From contig NZ_JAJMPA010000001.1 in the NCBI RefSeq assembly GCF_020991475.1, positions 1,240,001 through 1,304,000 of the forward strand: DNA of 64,000 nucleotides, read 5' to 3'. How positions within the stretch are numbered: position 1 is the first letter of the stretch; each line of letters starts with the position of its first letter. The DNA comes from Pedobacter sp. MC2016-14 (GTDB lineage Bacteria; Bacteroidota; Bacteroidia; Sphingobacteriales; Sphingobacteriaceae). Below, piece by piece: positions 7,801 to 16,283 of this stretch. The notes beneath the pieces were generated by a model. The model worked only from the letters and a program-made list of their open reading frames with translations, searched no databases and was not told where the DNA came from. Position numbers and translations under genes: made by a program.

Positions 7801-8990
7801 CTGAAACAAATGAAGAAGTACTGGTAGCCGTTGAAGACACTGGTCATGGAATACCTGAGGATGCCGGTACACAATTATTTGAGCGCTTTTACCAGGCCAA
7901 ACGTACAGATAACTTTTCAAAACCGGGATTCGGAATTGGTTTATATCTGGCCAAACAGTTTACGGAGGCTCATAATGGTGAATTATATTATGAAAGTAAA
8001 CTGGGACTGGGTACCATATTTTACTTTAAATTATTAAAGGGCTATACCCATCTTCCGGATGTGAACTTTGCAGATGAAGGTACCAGCGAATCTGTACTGT
8101 TAAATGAACTATTGCCTGCCGATTTCTTAGATCAAGAAGAAGTCCAGGAAATGGAATATCAGTCAGATGATTTAGTAAGCGATCAGCAATCGATTTTGAT
8201 CGTAGACGACGAAAAAGACATTAGGAAATACATAAAAAGTATTTTTAAATCAAGTTACCTGATTTATGAAGCAGAGAATGGCGAAGATGGTTTGAAGATA
8301 GCAGGAGAAAAGTTGCCGGACCTGATTATCACGGATTTTAAAATGCAGGGTATAGATGGGATAGAATTGTGTGAAAAAATTAAGGCAGATCCTGCGTTAT
8401 CTTACATCCCTGTCATTTTGTTGACGGCCAGTTCATCTCAGGATTTGAAATTAAAGAGCATGCAGGGTGGGGCAGACGATTATATCGGCAAGCCCTTTGA
8501 AAAGGCTTATCTTATTGCCCGCGTCGCCAATTTATTGAAAAATAGAAACCACCTTCAGCGTTATTTTTATAACGAAATCACCTTGCAATCTAATGTGATT
8601 ACGATTTCGGAGGAATATAAAAAATTCCTTGACCGTTGCATTGTCATTGTAGAACAGCACTTAAATGATCCGGATTTTGGCATCCAGGCGCTTGCAGATG
8701 AAATTGGTATGAGCCATTCTAATTTGTATAAAAGGGTAAAGTCTATATCAGGGCAGTCCGTCAGTGCATTTATTCGTTTCATCAGGCTCCGCAAGGCAGC
8801 AGAGATTATGATCAATACGGAATATAACGTCAATGAAGTTGCTTTTGAAACAGGCTTCAATGATTCGAAATATTTTAGTAAGCAGTTTCTAAAAGTATTT
8901 CAGCTGAACCCTTCAGAATTTATAAAGAAGCATAGAAAGTCATTTACCAAACGCTACAAGGTCAAAAATGAAATAAAAAAGCGCCCCTAA
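4839..8990 (+). CDS. Hybrid two-component regulator (HTCS), PUL 1
   Basis: 1383 residues beginning at GTG; this start is needed to keep the signal peptide (about 1-22). Periplasmic WIGT-type repeats form paired seven-bladed propellers (about 25-670), then a Y_Y_Y domain (about 690-760). A membrane helix follows (about 775-797), then a charged coiled coil, HisKA with His854 in VSHEFRTPL, HATPase, a receiver with phospho-acceptor Asp1166 in LIITDFKMQ, and an AraC-type helix-turn-helix at the C-terminus. Such proteins bind an oligosaccharide in the periplasm and activate PUL transcription. It is immediately upstream of the ECF sigma and SusC/SusD genes, so it is the likely sensor for PUL 1. Confidence 0.96.
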   Translation: MRVFLCFLILLLTRLAIYPAYSQSMDYLDIDDGLSNNNVRCIYQDHKGFMWIGTRDGLNRFDGYNFKTFRNKFNIPNSLVSNSISTIVNDIDNNLWIGTLHGISVYNDLFGEFSTVSYHSLTGQNVPIREVVRNILPDKKGNVFIGTEGLGLLYCKKGSLVAEQVPLIVNGNETKKYGIQSVKISRNGIVWVFVQNLGLGKLDYRTRKISLVDTTVSLATCLEMDENNIWIGSNKGLYRYDALLKTMIGPLKPIADKSIFSLAIDRNRNLWIGTHERGIYSYNLNEKKLNPVVGSSTNYMVGAGTIYAIYIDKDGRKWIGTSLMGINVVDPHKSIFKTIRHEPGNRNSLSNNAVSAMFEDTESKLWIGTENFGLNVWNRKVGSFELYTHNPANPESISGNYITSVLQDYKNDIWVGTFFDGINRYNRSSNSFKRYKCVNPESGIESVVVFDLFEDREKMLWAATLRRGSLLGGLYRLNREKDVFELFDLRLSDLFSITEDSAGNLWGGNLSELVQVDKKNKKHNFYSIGFLVRDIKEDRQGHLWLGTEDGGLLLFDRKLKKIVKRYTTHDGLCSNSVLTITDDDEGNLWLTTFNGVSRFNLKDRSFKNFYQNDGLQSNQFQFNSALKLRSNEMVFGGIKGFNLFQPSAIKTVNSTPKLLLTNIAVNNVSIEDDRFYVSKKSSDKILELKVPYDKAVFSFGFTALEYSSPNKIKYAYFMEGWDRSWNNNGEERTAVYTHIDEGHYVFRVRCTNPEGNWGSQEIQLRIIVLPPWYRSWWAYLGYLCITASLVYVYLLYRAKQTKLKYEVKIANLNAQREKAEYERERSEREKEKVINEKEKELTEKRLSFFTNVSHEFRTPLTLIINPVKDLIEKFNSRQPEDNKELNIVYRNARRLLSLVDQLLLFRKTDTGSDRINASQLNFYDLCKEVYLCFVQQANVKNIQYDFVFENDDLQVFADREKVEIILFNLISNALKYTPTKGRVIFRVSETNEEVLVAVEDTGHGIPEDAGTQLFERFYQAKRTDNFSKPGFGIGLYLAKQFTEAHNGELYYESKLGLGTIFYFKLLKGYTHLPDVNFADEGTSESVLLNELLPADFLDQEEVQEMEYQSDDLVSDQQSILIVDDEKDIRKYIKSIFKSSYLIYEAENGEDGLKIAGEKLPDLIITDFKMQGIDGIELCEKIKADPALSYIPVILLTASSSQDLKLKSMQGGADDYIGKPFEKAYLIARVANLLKNRNHLQRYFYNEITLQSNVITISEEYKKFLDRCIVIVEQHLNDPDFGIQALADEIGMSHSNLYKRVKSISGQSVSAFIRFIRLRKAAEIMINTEYNVNEVAFETGFNDSKYFSKQFLKVFQLNPSEFIKKHRKSFTKRYKVKNEIKKRP

Positions 8991-9096
8991 TTGCCTTTTT
9001 AAGGCAGGTATCGAAAATGCACTCCTAATTTACGAGTTTACACACCTGCAATTTTCCATAACACTTCATATTCGTATCAGCCAAATATTTAGTGTT

Positions 9097-9663
9097 ATGG
9101 ACAAAGCCAACGAATTGATAGTTTTATGGGACAATACAAGAAAGGGTGCAGAAGATTCCTTTGCCTTACTTCATCATCAACTGTATCCTAGATTGTTTAA
9201 CTACGCCCTTAAAATGATTAAAGATCCAGATTTAGCAGAGGACCTGTTACAGGACCTGTTTGTGAAATTCTGGCAAAATAAGTGTCATATCGGAGCCATT
9301 AAGAATGTAAAAGCATATTTCTACAGGTCTGTACGCGCTATGATGTTAAACCACATTCGCAGTACACAATTAAAAGCAACAAAATTAGAGGATATGCCCG
9401 AACCAGAGTTGGAATTCTCTAAAGAAGAGTTAATGGTCTCTCAGGAGCATGAGTCAGAGCTGAAGGGCCTGCTGCATGCCGCATTAAATAAACTTCCAGC
9501 CAAACAACGGGAAATTATTTATATGCGTTTTTACCAGGAATTAGATTATCTGCAAATTGCAGAAATTACAGGGATTCGTTACCAGTCTGTGGTAAATCAT
9601 GTTTACAGAGCAGTGCAAATTTTAAGGGAAAGTGCAAATTTATCCAATATATATGCTGCCTAA
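9097..9663 (+). CDS. ECF sigma-70 factor of PUL 1
   Basis: 188 residues with a full ECF layout: region 2 (about 22-95, including AEDLLQDLFVKFWQNK) and region 4 (about 130-180, LNKLPAKQREIIYMRF, then QELDYLQIAEIT and the recognition helix). Such factors normally pair with a FecR-type anti-sigma, and the system switches on SusC-type receptors. No FecR gene follows here; a small frame and then susC come next. Both an HTCS and an ECF factor head the same locus, suggesting layered control, with the HTCS possibly activating this gene. Confidence 0.92.
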   Translation: MDKANELIVLWDNTRKGAEDSFALLHHQLYPRLFNYALKMIKDPDLAEDLLQDLFVKFWQNKCHIGAIKNVKAYFYRSVRAMMLNHIRSTQLKATKLEDMPEPELEFSKEELMVSQEHESELKGLLHAALNKLPAKQREIIYMRFYQELDYLQIAEITGIRYQSVVNHVYRAVQILRESANLSNIYAA

Positions 9664-9675
9664 AAATTATTGAGT

Positions 9676-9873
9676 ATGTACGGTGCTTTTCCTTGTCTTA
9701 GGATTATGAAGCAAAGGAATGATACCGGTGATGAAAGCAACCCAGAGTTGCCATTCTCTTTTAGAAAGGAAAATATATCCTCAAAAAAAGTAATGGAACA
9801 TTGGGCAAAAATAGCTTTGAAAATGGCAGTAGAAAAACCGAGCTTCGGGCAAGAGAAGAAATCAAAATTATAA
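9676..9873 (+). CDS. Small hypothetical protein between sigma and susC
   Basis: A frame of about 65 residues (ATG at 9676; a second ATG at 9706 gives 55). It is charged, with no signal peptide or membrane helix; the C-terminal half has KVMEHWAKIALKMAVEK and a lysine-rich end. It fills the place where an anti-sigma gene usually sits but does not resemble the FecR N-terminus. I do not recognise it; it may be a leader peptide, a small regulator, or chance. Confidence 0.4.
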   Translation: MYGAFPCLRIMKQRNDTGDESNPELPFSFRKENISSKKVMEHWAKIALKMAVEKPSFGQEKKSKL

Positions 9874-9904
9874 ATAATAATAACCAAATAATAACAAACC
9901 AAGT

Positions 9905-12900
9905 ATGAAGAGTATTTTACAAAAATGCGGGAGCTTCTCTTTTTTCATTCTTTTAATGCTGTGTATGGGTCAGGGGGCCGCTGCGCAGCAAGAACTGAAG
10001 GGAAAAGTAGTTGATTCAAAAACCAATGAAACCCTGATTGGGGTTTCTGTCAAAGTTAAAGATACCAAAACGGCAACCATGACGGATGTTAATGGGAATT
10101 TTAAATTAACAGCTTTACCGGGAGCAATATTGCAGGTTTCTTATATCGGATATACTACGCAGGAAGTTGTGGCGACAAACAACATGACCATAAATTTAGC
10201 GGGAGTAAGTCAGGATCTTAGTGAAGTGGTGGTGGTGGGATATGGTACCCAGAAAAAGGAAACGTTAACAGGATCTGTGGCTACTGTAAGTTCAAAAGCA
10301 TTCGAAAACAGAGGTGCATTGGCCAGTCCATTACAAGCTTTGCAAGGACAGGTTCCCGGCGCAATTATTACCCGGGGCTCTGGGGCAGCGGGAGATGAAT
10401 CCTGGGCGATTAAATTGAGGGGTTCGGTATCAGTTAAGTCGGTTGAGCCTTTGGTTATTATCGACGGTATCGCTTATGATAGTTTTAGAGAATTAAGGTT
10501 AATTAACCCTTCGGACATTGAAAGCGTTTCCTTCCTGAAAGATGCAGCAGCGGCAATCTATGGTTCAAGAGCTGCTGGTGGCGTAATGTTGGTGACCACT
10601 AAAAAAGGGAAATCTGGAAAAGCTGCAGTTGAATTTAGTTCTTTATATAGCTACAAAAAAACAGGACTGCAGCCACGACTCATGACGATGGACGAATGGG
10701 CGGAAGGAGTTATAGATGCCCGCACAAATGATGGTTTAGGCGAAAATGACGTCTGGATTCGTTATGCCAGGCTTGCGCTTCAAAATAAAGGAGGATACAT
10801 TGATACAAGAGATCCAGCTAATGCACCCATACAATCTGCTTTTACAGATGTAAAGGATTTTGTGTTTTTAGACAACAACTGGACCGATATTTTGTGGGGT
10901 GCCGCGGCTACTACCCAAAATGATCTGAGCATCTCCGGAAGAACGGAAAAAGCTGGTTATCGTTTATCACTTGGCTATTTATCAGATGAAGGTACGCTAC
11001 GCTGGGGCAACAATACCAACAAACGTTATAATTTTCGTTTAAACAATGACTTCAAGGTATCAGACCGCTTTACCATTGAATCGGTGATCAGTTATAGCAA
11101 CCAAAATCAAGTAGTTCCTACAATGATAACAAATGTTTTGGGTCAAGGATATCCCCAGCCAGGGTTCCCATCTGCAACATTAAATGGAAAGCCATATGCC
11201 TGGGGCGGGCAATACACCCCAAATTGGTTTGCCGAGCTTGGCGGCGACAATCAGCTTAAGGTTAGGTCAACAAACATTAGTGAGAACTTTAAATTTAAAG
11301 TAACCAAGGAATTGGAGTGGGTAACTACGGTAGGCTTAAACATCAATAGTGCAATCCGTGATATACAGTCAAATAAGATCGAATGGTACAATTATAAAGG
11401 TGATTTGCCGATTCAAAATAACCCAACTCAGGCCAATAGCTTTTATCAAAAGTCTACTGCCTCTACCGATTTCTATTCTGCATCCTCTTACTTAAATTAC
11501 AACAAGACCTTTAAGGAGGTGCACAATTTCTCCGCTACCTTAGGAGGACAGTATGAGTTTAATAATTATGATTCTTACTCAACCAAGGTACTGGATATAA
11601 ATAGTTCCTTGTCTACCATAAATGGAGCTGGCGTAGTTACGGTCAGTCCCGATCCCAGAAGAGAACAGTATGCAATGGGCTCTTATTTTTCGCGATTGAA
11701 CTATAATTATAAAAGTAAGTATCTGTTTGAGGTAAACGGGCGTTATGATGGATCATCTAAATTTGCACGTCAAAACAGGTGGAACCTTTTTTATGGCTTT
11801 TCCGGAGGCTGGAGAATTGGCGAGGAGAGTTTTGTAAAAGACCTAAAGATTTTTGATGAGTTAAAATTAAGGGCTTCGTATGGAATTGTTGGTAATCAGA
11901 CCGGTATAAATATCTATGATGGCGTACAGTTATATACGCAGTCATCCGGCGGTGGCGCCTATCTTGGTACAGGAAAAGTAACTAATGTTACTACATTTGG
12001 AAATTTGGTTTCTTACGACCGTACCTGGGAGCGCATTCATAATTATAACTTCGCATTGGATTTTGCTTTGTTAAAAAGTCGATTATCAGGTACTTTGGAA
12101 TACTTCATCAAAAAGAACAATAACATGTTCCTTTCTGCACAGTATCCGGCCGTATTGGGTGCCACTGCACCAGAAGCCAACATTGGAAAATTTAAAGGCA
12201 ATGGATATGAGGCTACGCTAAACTGGGCCGATAGAAAGGGAGATTTCTCCTATAACATAGGCGGGGTATTCACTTTTGCGGAAAACAAATTAGTTGATTA
12301 TGGAGGGGCAAATATCCTTTCAACTGGAGGAAGAATAGGCGCATTGCAGTCTTTCCCTTTAAATTCTGTCGTAGGTTTGGAATATGATGGTAAGATCCAA
12401 AATGAAGAACAACGTTCAGCCTACTTCGCCAAATATTTGGTGGGAAATACCATCGGATTGACCAATGCCATTCGTGTTGGTGACAATATGTACAAAGATT
12501 CAAATGGCGATGGAGTGTTAACGTATGATGATTTAGTCTACCTGGGTACTGATGATCCTAAGATATCTTATTCATTTAATCTGGGCGCGGCATATAAAGG
12601 TTTTGATTGCTCCGTGATTTTTCAAGGTGCTACGGCAAGAACAATATTCAGGGATGATGTAAACTGGAGACAGCCTTTTAGATCTGTGTATTTGAATACC
12701 ACCAACCAGTCAGTTGGCAACCATTGGACACCGGAAAATACCGATGCATTTTTCCCTAAGTATTCCACAAACGGGGTAATCAATACCTATAATTATCAGG
12801 CCTCGTCCTGGTCTGTTGAAAATGGTGCTTACTTGCGTTTGAAGAACATTGTGCTTGGTTATACCTTACCAGAATCTGTGATCAAAAAAACAAAAGTATT

Positions 12901-13057
12901 CTCAAAGTTAAGGATCTATGCAGCTGGGCAGGATTTATGGGAAACAACTAAAATCAACGACGGTTGGGATCCGGAGGCCACGCAGACAGTTGCCTCAGGG
13001 ATACAACGCTATCCTTTTAGTCGCACAGTAACTGTAGGTATCAATGCAGCATTTTAA
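9905..13057 (+). CDS. SusC/RagA-type TonB-dependent receptor, PUL 1
   Basis: 1050 residues: signal peptide (about 1-27), a carboxypeptidase-D-regulatory-like domain (about 30-115, beginning LKGKVVDSKTNETLIGVSV), the SusC family stretch VVVVGYGTQKKETLTGSV, the plug domain (about 120-235, IDGIAYDSF and AAGGVMLVTTKKG), then a long outer-membrane barrel ending in Phe. It forms the TonB-powered channel that imports oligosaccharides captured by SusD. The susD gene starts 10 nt after its stop. An AACCAAATA leader lies at 9882-9890. No separate TonB-signal-transduction extension is evident at the N-terminus, although a sigma gene is adjacent. Confidence 0.96.
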   Translation: MKSILQKCGSFSFFILLMLCMGQGAAAQQELKGKVVDSKTNETLIGVSVKVKDTKTATMTDVNGNFKLTALPGAILQVSYIGYTTQEVVATNNMTINLAGVSQDLSEVVVVGYGTQKKETLTGSVATVSSKAFENRGALASPLQALQGQVPGAIITRGSGAAGDESWAIKLRGSVSVKSVEPLVIIDGIAYDSFRELRLINPSDIESVSFLKDAAAAIYGSRAAGGVMLVTTKKGKSGKAAVEFSSLYSYKKTGLQPRLMTMDEWAEGVIDARTNDGLGENDVWIRYARLALQNKGGYIDTRDPANAPIQSAFTDVKDFVFLDNNWTDILWGAAATTQNDLSISGRTEKAGYRLSLGYLSDEGTLRWGNNTNKRYNFRLNNDFKVSDRFTIESVISYSNQNQVVPTMITNVLGQGYPQPGFPSATLNGKPYAWGGQYTPNWFAELGGDNQLKVRSTNISENFKFKVTKELEWVTTVGLNINSAIRDIQSNKIEWYNYKGDLPIQNNPTQANSFYQKSTASTDFYSASSYLNYNKTFKEVHNFSATLGGQYEFNNYDSYSTKVLDINSSLSTINGAGVVTVSPDPRREQYAMGSYFSRLNYNYKSKYLFEVNGRYDGSSKFARQNRWNLFYGFSGGWRIGEESFVKDLKIFDELKLRASYGIVGNQTGINIYDGVQLYTQSSGGGAYLGTGKVTNVTTFGNLVSYDRTWERIHNYNFALDFALLKSRLSGTLEYFIKKNNNMFLSAQYPAVLGATAPEANIGKFKGNGYEATLNWADRKGDFSYNIGGVFTFAENKLVDYGGANILSTGGRIGALQSFPLNSVVGLEYDGKIQNEEQRSAYFAKYLVGNTIGLTNAIRVGDNMYKDSNGDGVLTYDDLVYLGTDDPKISYSFNLGAAYKGFDCSVIFQGATARTIFRDDVNWRQPFRSVYLNTTNQSVGNHWTPENTDAFFPKYSTNGVINTYNYQASSWSVENGAYLRLKNIVLGYTLPESVIKKTKVFSKLRIYAAGQDLWETTKINDGWDPEATQTVASGIQRYPFSRTVTVGINAAF

Positions 13058-13067
13058 TTTTATAACC

Positions 13068-14822
13068 ATGAAAACGAATTTTAAAAAATATACTATAGGG
13101 CTATTCTTGATTGCCATCTTGTGTGTGGGGCTTGCTGGTTGCAATAAAATCACAGATCTCGATCCCCTTGATAAGATCGCAGACGGAAATTTCTGGAAGA
13201 CTGCCAGCGAATTTAAGCTATTCGCGAATAAATTCTATGATTGGCGGGCCGATTTCAGAAGTGTGATCAACGATAACCCACATAGTGACTACCGTTCTGA
13301 TTTGATTTCTAACCTTACGCCCAATCAATTTAGCAACGGAACCAACTCTAATTCTGCTAATGATGGCAATTTTTCCGGGGCATTTGCAAAGATTAGGCTA
13401 ACAAATATTTTGTTGTTGAATGCTTCGAGTTATGCTGTTCCTGCAGATGTTGCGCAATATGTTGCAGAGGCAAAATTTTTCAGGGCCTACGTCTATTTTG
13501 ACTTGTTACAGCTCTTCGGTGATGCACCAATCGTAGATAGGGTTCTTGATGTGAATGATCCGATTTTGTTCGCTAAGCGAAACAACAGGTCTGAAGTGAC
13601 GGACTTCATTATTGCCGATCTGCAGGCGGCCATCCCAAATCTACCTCTGGAGAATTTGATCGCTGCAGGAGATAAAGGCAGGGTAAGCCGTGGCGCTGCA
13701 CAAGCTTTTTTAGCGAGAGTTGCCTTGTTTGAGGGTACATGGCAAAAGTTCAGGAACAACACTAGCCGCGCTACTTCACTTCTGGAGATTGCGGTAACTG
13801 CAGCCAGAGGAGTAATGACCAGCACGCAATACGAATTGTTTAAGCCTGCAATTTTAGGGGATTCTGCCCAGAAGTATATGTTTGTACTAGAAGACGCAAA
13901 ATCAAATCCTGCCGGCATTACCAAAAGCGCCAATAAAGAGTATATTTTTAGCAACAGACATGACGAGATCTTAAATCCTATTGGAACGAACATTAGCCAT
14001 GGACAATTTGCCAACGTTGTGTTGGTTGCACGTAAGTTTGCCAATTTATACCTAAGCCAAAATGGATTGCCTATAAATAATGCCAATAACACTCAATTTC
14101 AAGGCTACAATACCATTACCTCAGAGTATCAAAACAGGGACAACCGCATGAAGCATACGCTAATGCCACCCCGAAAAGCATACTGGTCTAATGACCTTGG
14201 AAGAGTAACCTGGCTAGGAGATGCTGCAGACTTAACTACAGCAGTATTTAAATCTTATATTCCTTCTAGTTCGGGTACCGGTTATAACAATCAAAAATGG
14301 AATGCCGAACGGAAGGTTACAGATAACTTTGAAGGTTACGATTTCCCAATTATACGCTATGCAGAAGTTCTGCTGATCTATGCGGAAGCGGTATTTGAGC
14401 GTGATGGTGCAATCTCTGACGCGGATTTAGACATTTCACTTAACCTGGTTAGAAACCGGGTGAACACAACTATGCCTAAACTTAGTAATGCTTTTGCAAC
14501 CGCTAATAATTTGGACATGCGAACTGAAATAAGAAGAGAGCGAACAGTAGAACTTTACAACGAAGGCTTTAGGATAGACGATTTGAAGCGTTGGAAAACT
14601 GCTGAAACCGAGATGCCGCAAGATTTTTTGGGAATCAAATACACTGGAACTGAATATGCTACTGCGGCAGTGTGGGGCGTAACACTCAACCGACCAAAAA
14701 ATGCAGAGGGTGTGATCATTTTCGAGTCGGGAAGAACCTGGGCGGACAGAAATTATTTGTACCCCATTCCCGCCGATCAGTTAAAACTTAATCCCAAGCT
14801 GGGGCAAAATCCAAATTGGTAA
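13068..14822 (+). CDS. SusD-like glycan-binding lipoprotein, PUL 1
   Basis: 584 residues from the ATG at 13068, chosen because it places a lipoprotein signal (LIAILCVGLAGC) at the N-terminus; an upstream ATG at 13044 lies inside susC. It has SusD family features: LDPLDKIADGNFWKTASEF near the start, TPR-like AKFFRAYVYFDLLQLFGDAP, and a C-terminal RTEIRRERTVELYNEGFRID followed by LKRW and a NYLYPIPADQLKLNPKLGQN tail. It caps the SusC barrel on the cell surface and binds the target glycan. Confidence 0.95.
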   Translation: MKTNFKKYTIGLFLIAILCVGLAGCNKITDLDPLDKIADGNFWKTASEFKLFANKFYDWRADFRSVINDNPHSDYRSDLISNLTPNQFSNGTNSNSANDGNFSGAFAKIRLTNILLLNASSYAVPADVAQYVAEAKFFRAYVYFDLLQLFGDAPIVDRVLDVNDPILFAKRNNRSEVTDFIIADLQAAIPNLPLENLIAAGDKGRVSRGAAQAFLARVALFEGTWQKFRNNTSRATSLLEIAVTAARGVMTSTQYELFKPAILGDSAQKYMFVLEDAKSNPAGITKSANKEYIFSNRHDEILNPIGTNISHGQFANVVLVARKFANLYLSQNGLPINNANNTQFQGYNTITSEYQNRDNRMKHTLMPPRKAYWSNDLGRVTWLGDAADLTTAVFKSYIPSSSGTGYNNQKWNAERKVTDNFEGYDFPIIRYAEVLLIYAEAVFERDGAISDADLDISLNLVRNRVNTTMPKLSNAFATANNLDMRTEIRRERTVELYNEGFRIDDLKRWKTAETEMPQDFLGIKYTGTEYATAAVWGVTLNRPKNAEGVIIFESGRTWADRNYLYPIPADQLKLNPKLGQNPNW

Positions 14823-14840
14823 AATTTAATATTTAAATAT

Positions 14841-16265
14841 ATGAAACGCATTAAATCAATAAATATCTGGAGTGTTGGTCTTTCGTTTATGATGAGCCTT
14901 GCCCTGCTTTGCTGCATTTCTGCATGCAAAGAAAATGGCTGGGTTGATGAAATCGCCAAAGAAAATACCTTAGTAAATACACTCGTTATTAATCAGGATG
15001 CCAATGTCCCTTTGCTATTGGGTAAGGATACTACTTTAACTTTGTCATCCAGCCCACAATCACCTACCAATGGTAAGCTCCAGTGGAGTACTGCGGATGC
15101 AAACATTGCCAGAGTGAGTCAAAGCGGTGTTGTAACCGCTGCCGGACTGGGTACCACAATAATTACCGCACAATCTACCGATGGAGGTTTACGTAAGGCA
15201 AGTGTAGAGGTTACGGTGATAGACAGGGTGATTTATGCCACAAGCATAATTCCTGCTCCTGCAACCTTAAGTACTTATCCAAAAGTAAAAACAACCATTA
15301 CAACAACAATAGCACCTGCAAATACCACTTATAAAAGATTAAACTGGACTAGTAGTAACACCGCTGTTGCCACAGTAGATCAGAATGGAGTTGTTACTGG
15401 AGTAGCCCCGGGTACATCTACGATTACCATAAAACCTGCCGATGGTAGCAGTGCAAGGGCCACCGTTGCAGTTACTGTGATTGATATAGTACCTATTCAA
15501 TCTATTACCGTGAATAGCATTTTAACCGACGGAATAGCTGTAGATGAAAGATTCGTAATAGATTACAGTGTTTCTCCTGCTGCTGCAACCAAGCAATTGG
15601 TAAACTGGACAAGCAGCAATACCAGTATTGCAACAGTTACCAGCACAGGAATTGTAACTGGAGTGGCAGTTGGTCAGGCTGTAATAACAGGAACAAGCAC
15701 AGACGGCGGTAATGTAACAGCTACCCTGGCAATTACCGTAGTAGAGGGTAAAATCAACGATTCCTTTGCCGACGGTGTAACACCAAGATGGATTGCTGCT
15801 TCTACGGGATCAACAGCTGCAGTTCAAAATAATATTCTCTGGGTTACGCTTAACAATGCTGCAGGACCAAACCGCAGGGGAGATTTTAGGAGAACAAATA
15901 CCACCTTAAATATTGGTAAGTATCCGGTTATTGCCTTTAAGTTTACGAGGCCTTTACCATCTGCCGGTAATGTATTTTTTGATACCAACCAGGGAAGATG
16001 GAAACAGACTACCGGAGGAGGAAACAATGTAATGCCTTCTTTAACGGGTAAAGACGGGCTGACGGTTTACTATGCGGACATGGGTGCAAACAATACTTTT
16101 GGTACAAGTGGTTTTACCCTTCCAACCACCGCTGCTTACACCTTTACCCAAATTAGTGTCGGTGTAGCTGATATGCCGGTAGCACAAAATCCGCTATCTC
16201 CGTATCCGGTGTATTGGATAAAAACATTTAAAACCGTAGCCGAGCTACAAGCATACATCAATTAA
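14841..16265 (+). CDS. Surface lipoprotein with three Big_2 Ig repeats
   Basis: 474 residues with a lipoprotein-type signal (Cys near residue 29, ISAC). Three bacterial Ig-like (Big_2) repeats follow at about 45-128, 135-213 and 217-299, each with the LxWxSSxxxIAxVxxxGVVTGVxxGxxxIT pattern. The last 150 residues form a separate beta-rich domain (DGVTPRWIAAS ... YWIKTFKTVAELQAYIN) resembling the DUF4979-type ends of surface glycan-binding proteins. Third position after susC/susD matches the SusE/SGBP slot. Ligand unknown. Confidence 0.85.
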   Translation: MKRIKSINIWSVGLSFMMSLALLCCISACKENGWVDEIAKENTLVNTLVINQDANVPLLLGKDTTLTLSSSPQSPTNGKLQWSTADANIARVSQSGVVTAAGLGTTIITAQSTDGGLRKASVEVTVIDRVIYATSIIPAPATLSTYPKVKTTITTTIAPANTTYKRLNWTSSNTAVATVDQNGVVTGVAPGTSTITIKPADGSSARATVAVTVIDIVPIQSITVNSILTDGIAVDERFVIDYSVSPAAATKQLVNWTSSNTSIATVTSTGIVTGVAVGQAVITGTSTDGGNVTATLAITVVEGKINDSFADGVTPRWIAASTGSTAAVQNNILWVTLNNAAGPNRRGDFRRTNTTLNIGKYPVIAFKFTRPLPSAGNVFFDTNQGRWKQTTGGGNNVMPSLTGKDGLTVYYADMGANNTFGTSGFTLPTTAAYTFTQISVGVADMPVAQNPLSPYPVYWIKTFKTVAELQAYIN

Positions 16266-16283
16266 ACAGAAAAAGATTTTGTT

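Noticed and set aside
4839..8990. Tandem beta-propeller repeats as DNA repeats
   Set aside because: The WIGT repeats are protein-level propeller blades and are divergent in nucleotide sequence.
15045..15740. Possible direct DNA repeats in the Ig lipoprotein
   Set aside because: These are three homologous Big_2 domains, not near-identical DNA; no recent duplication is apparent.
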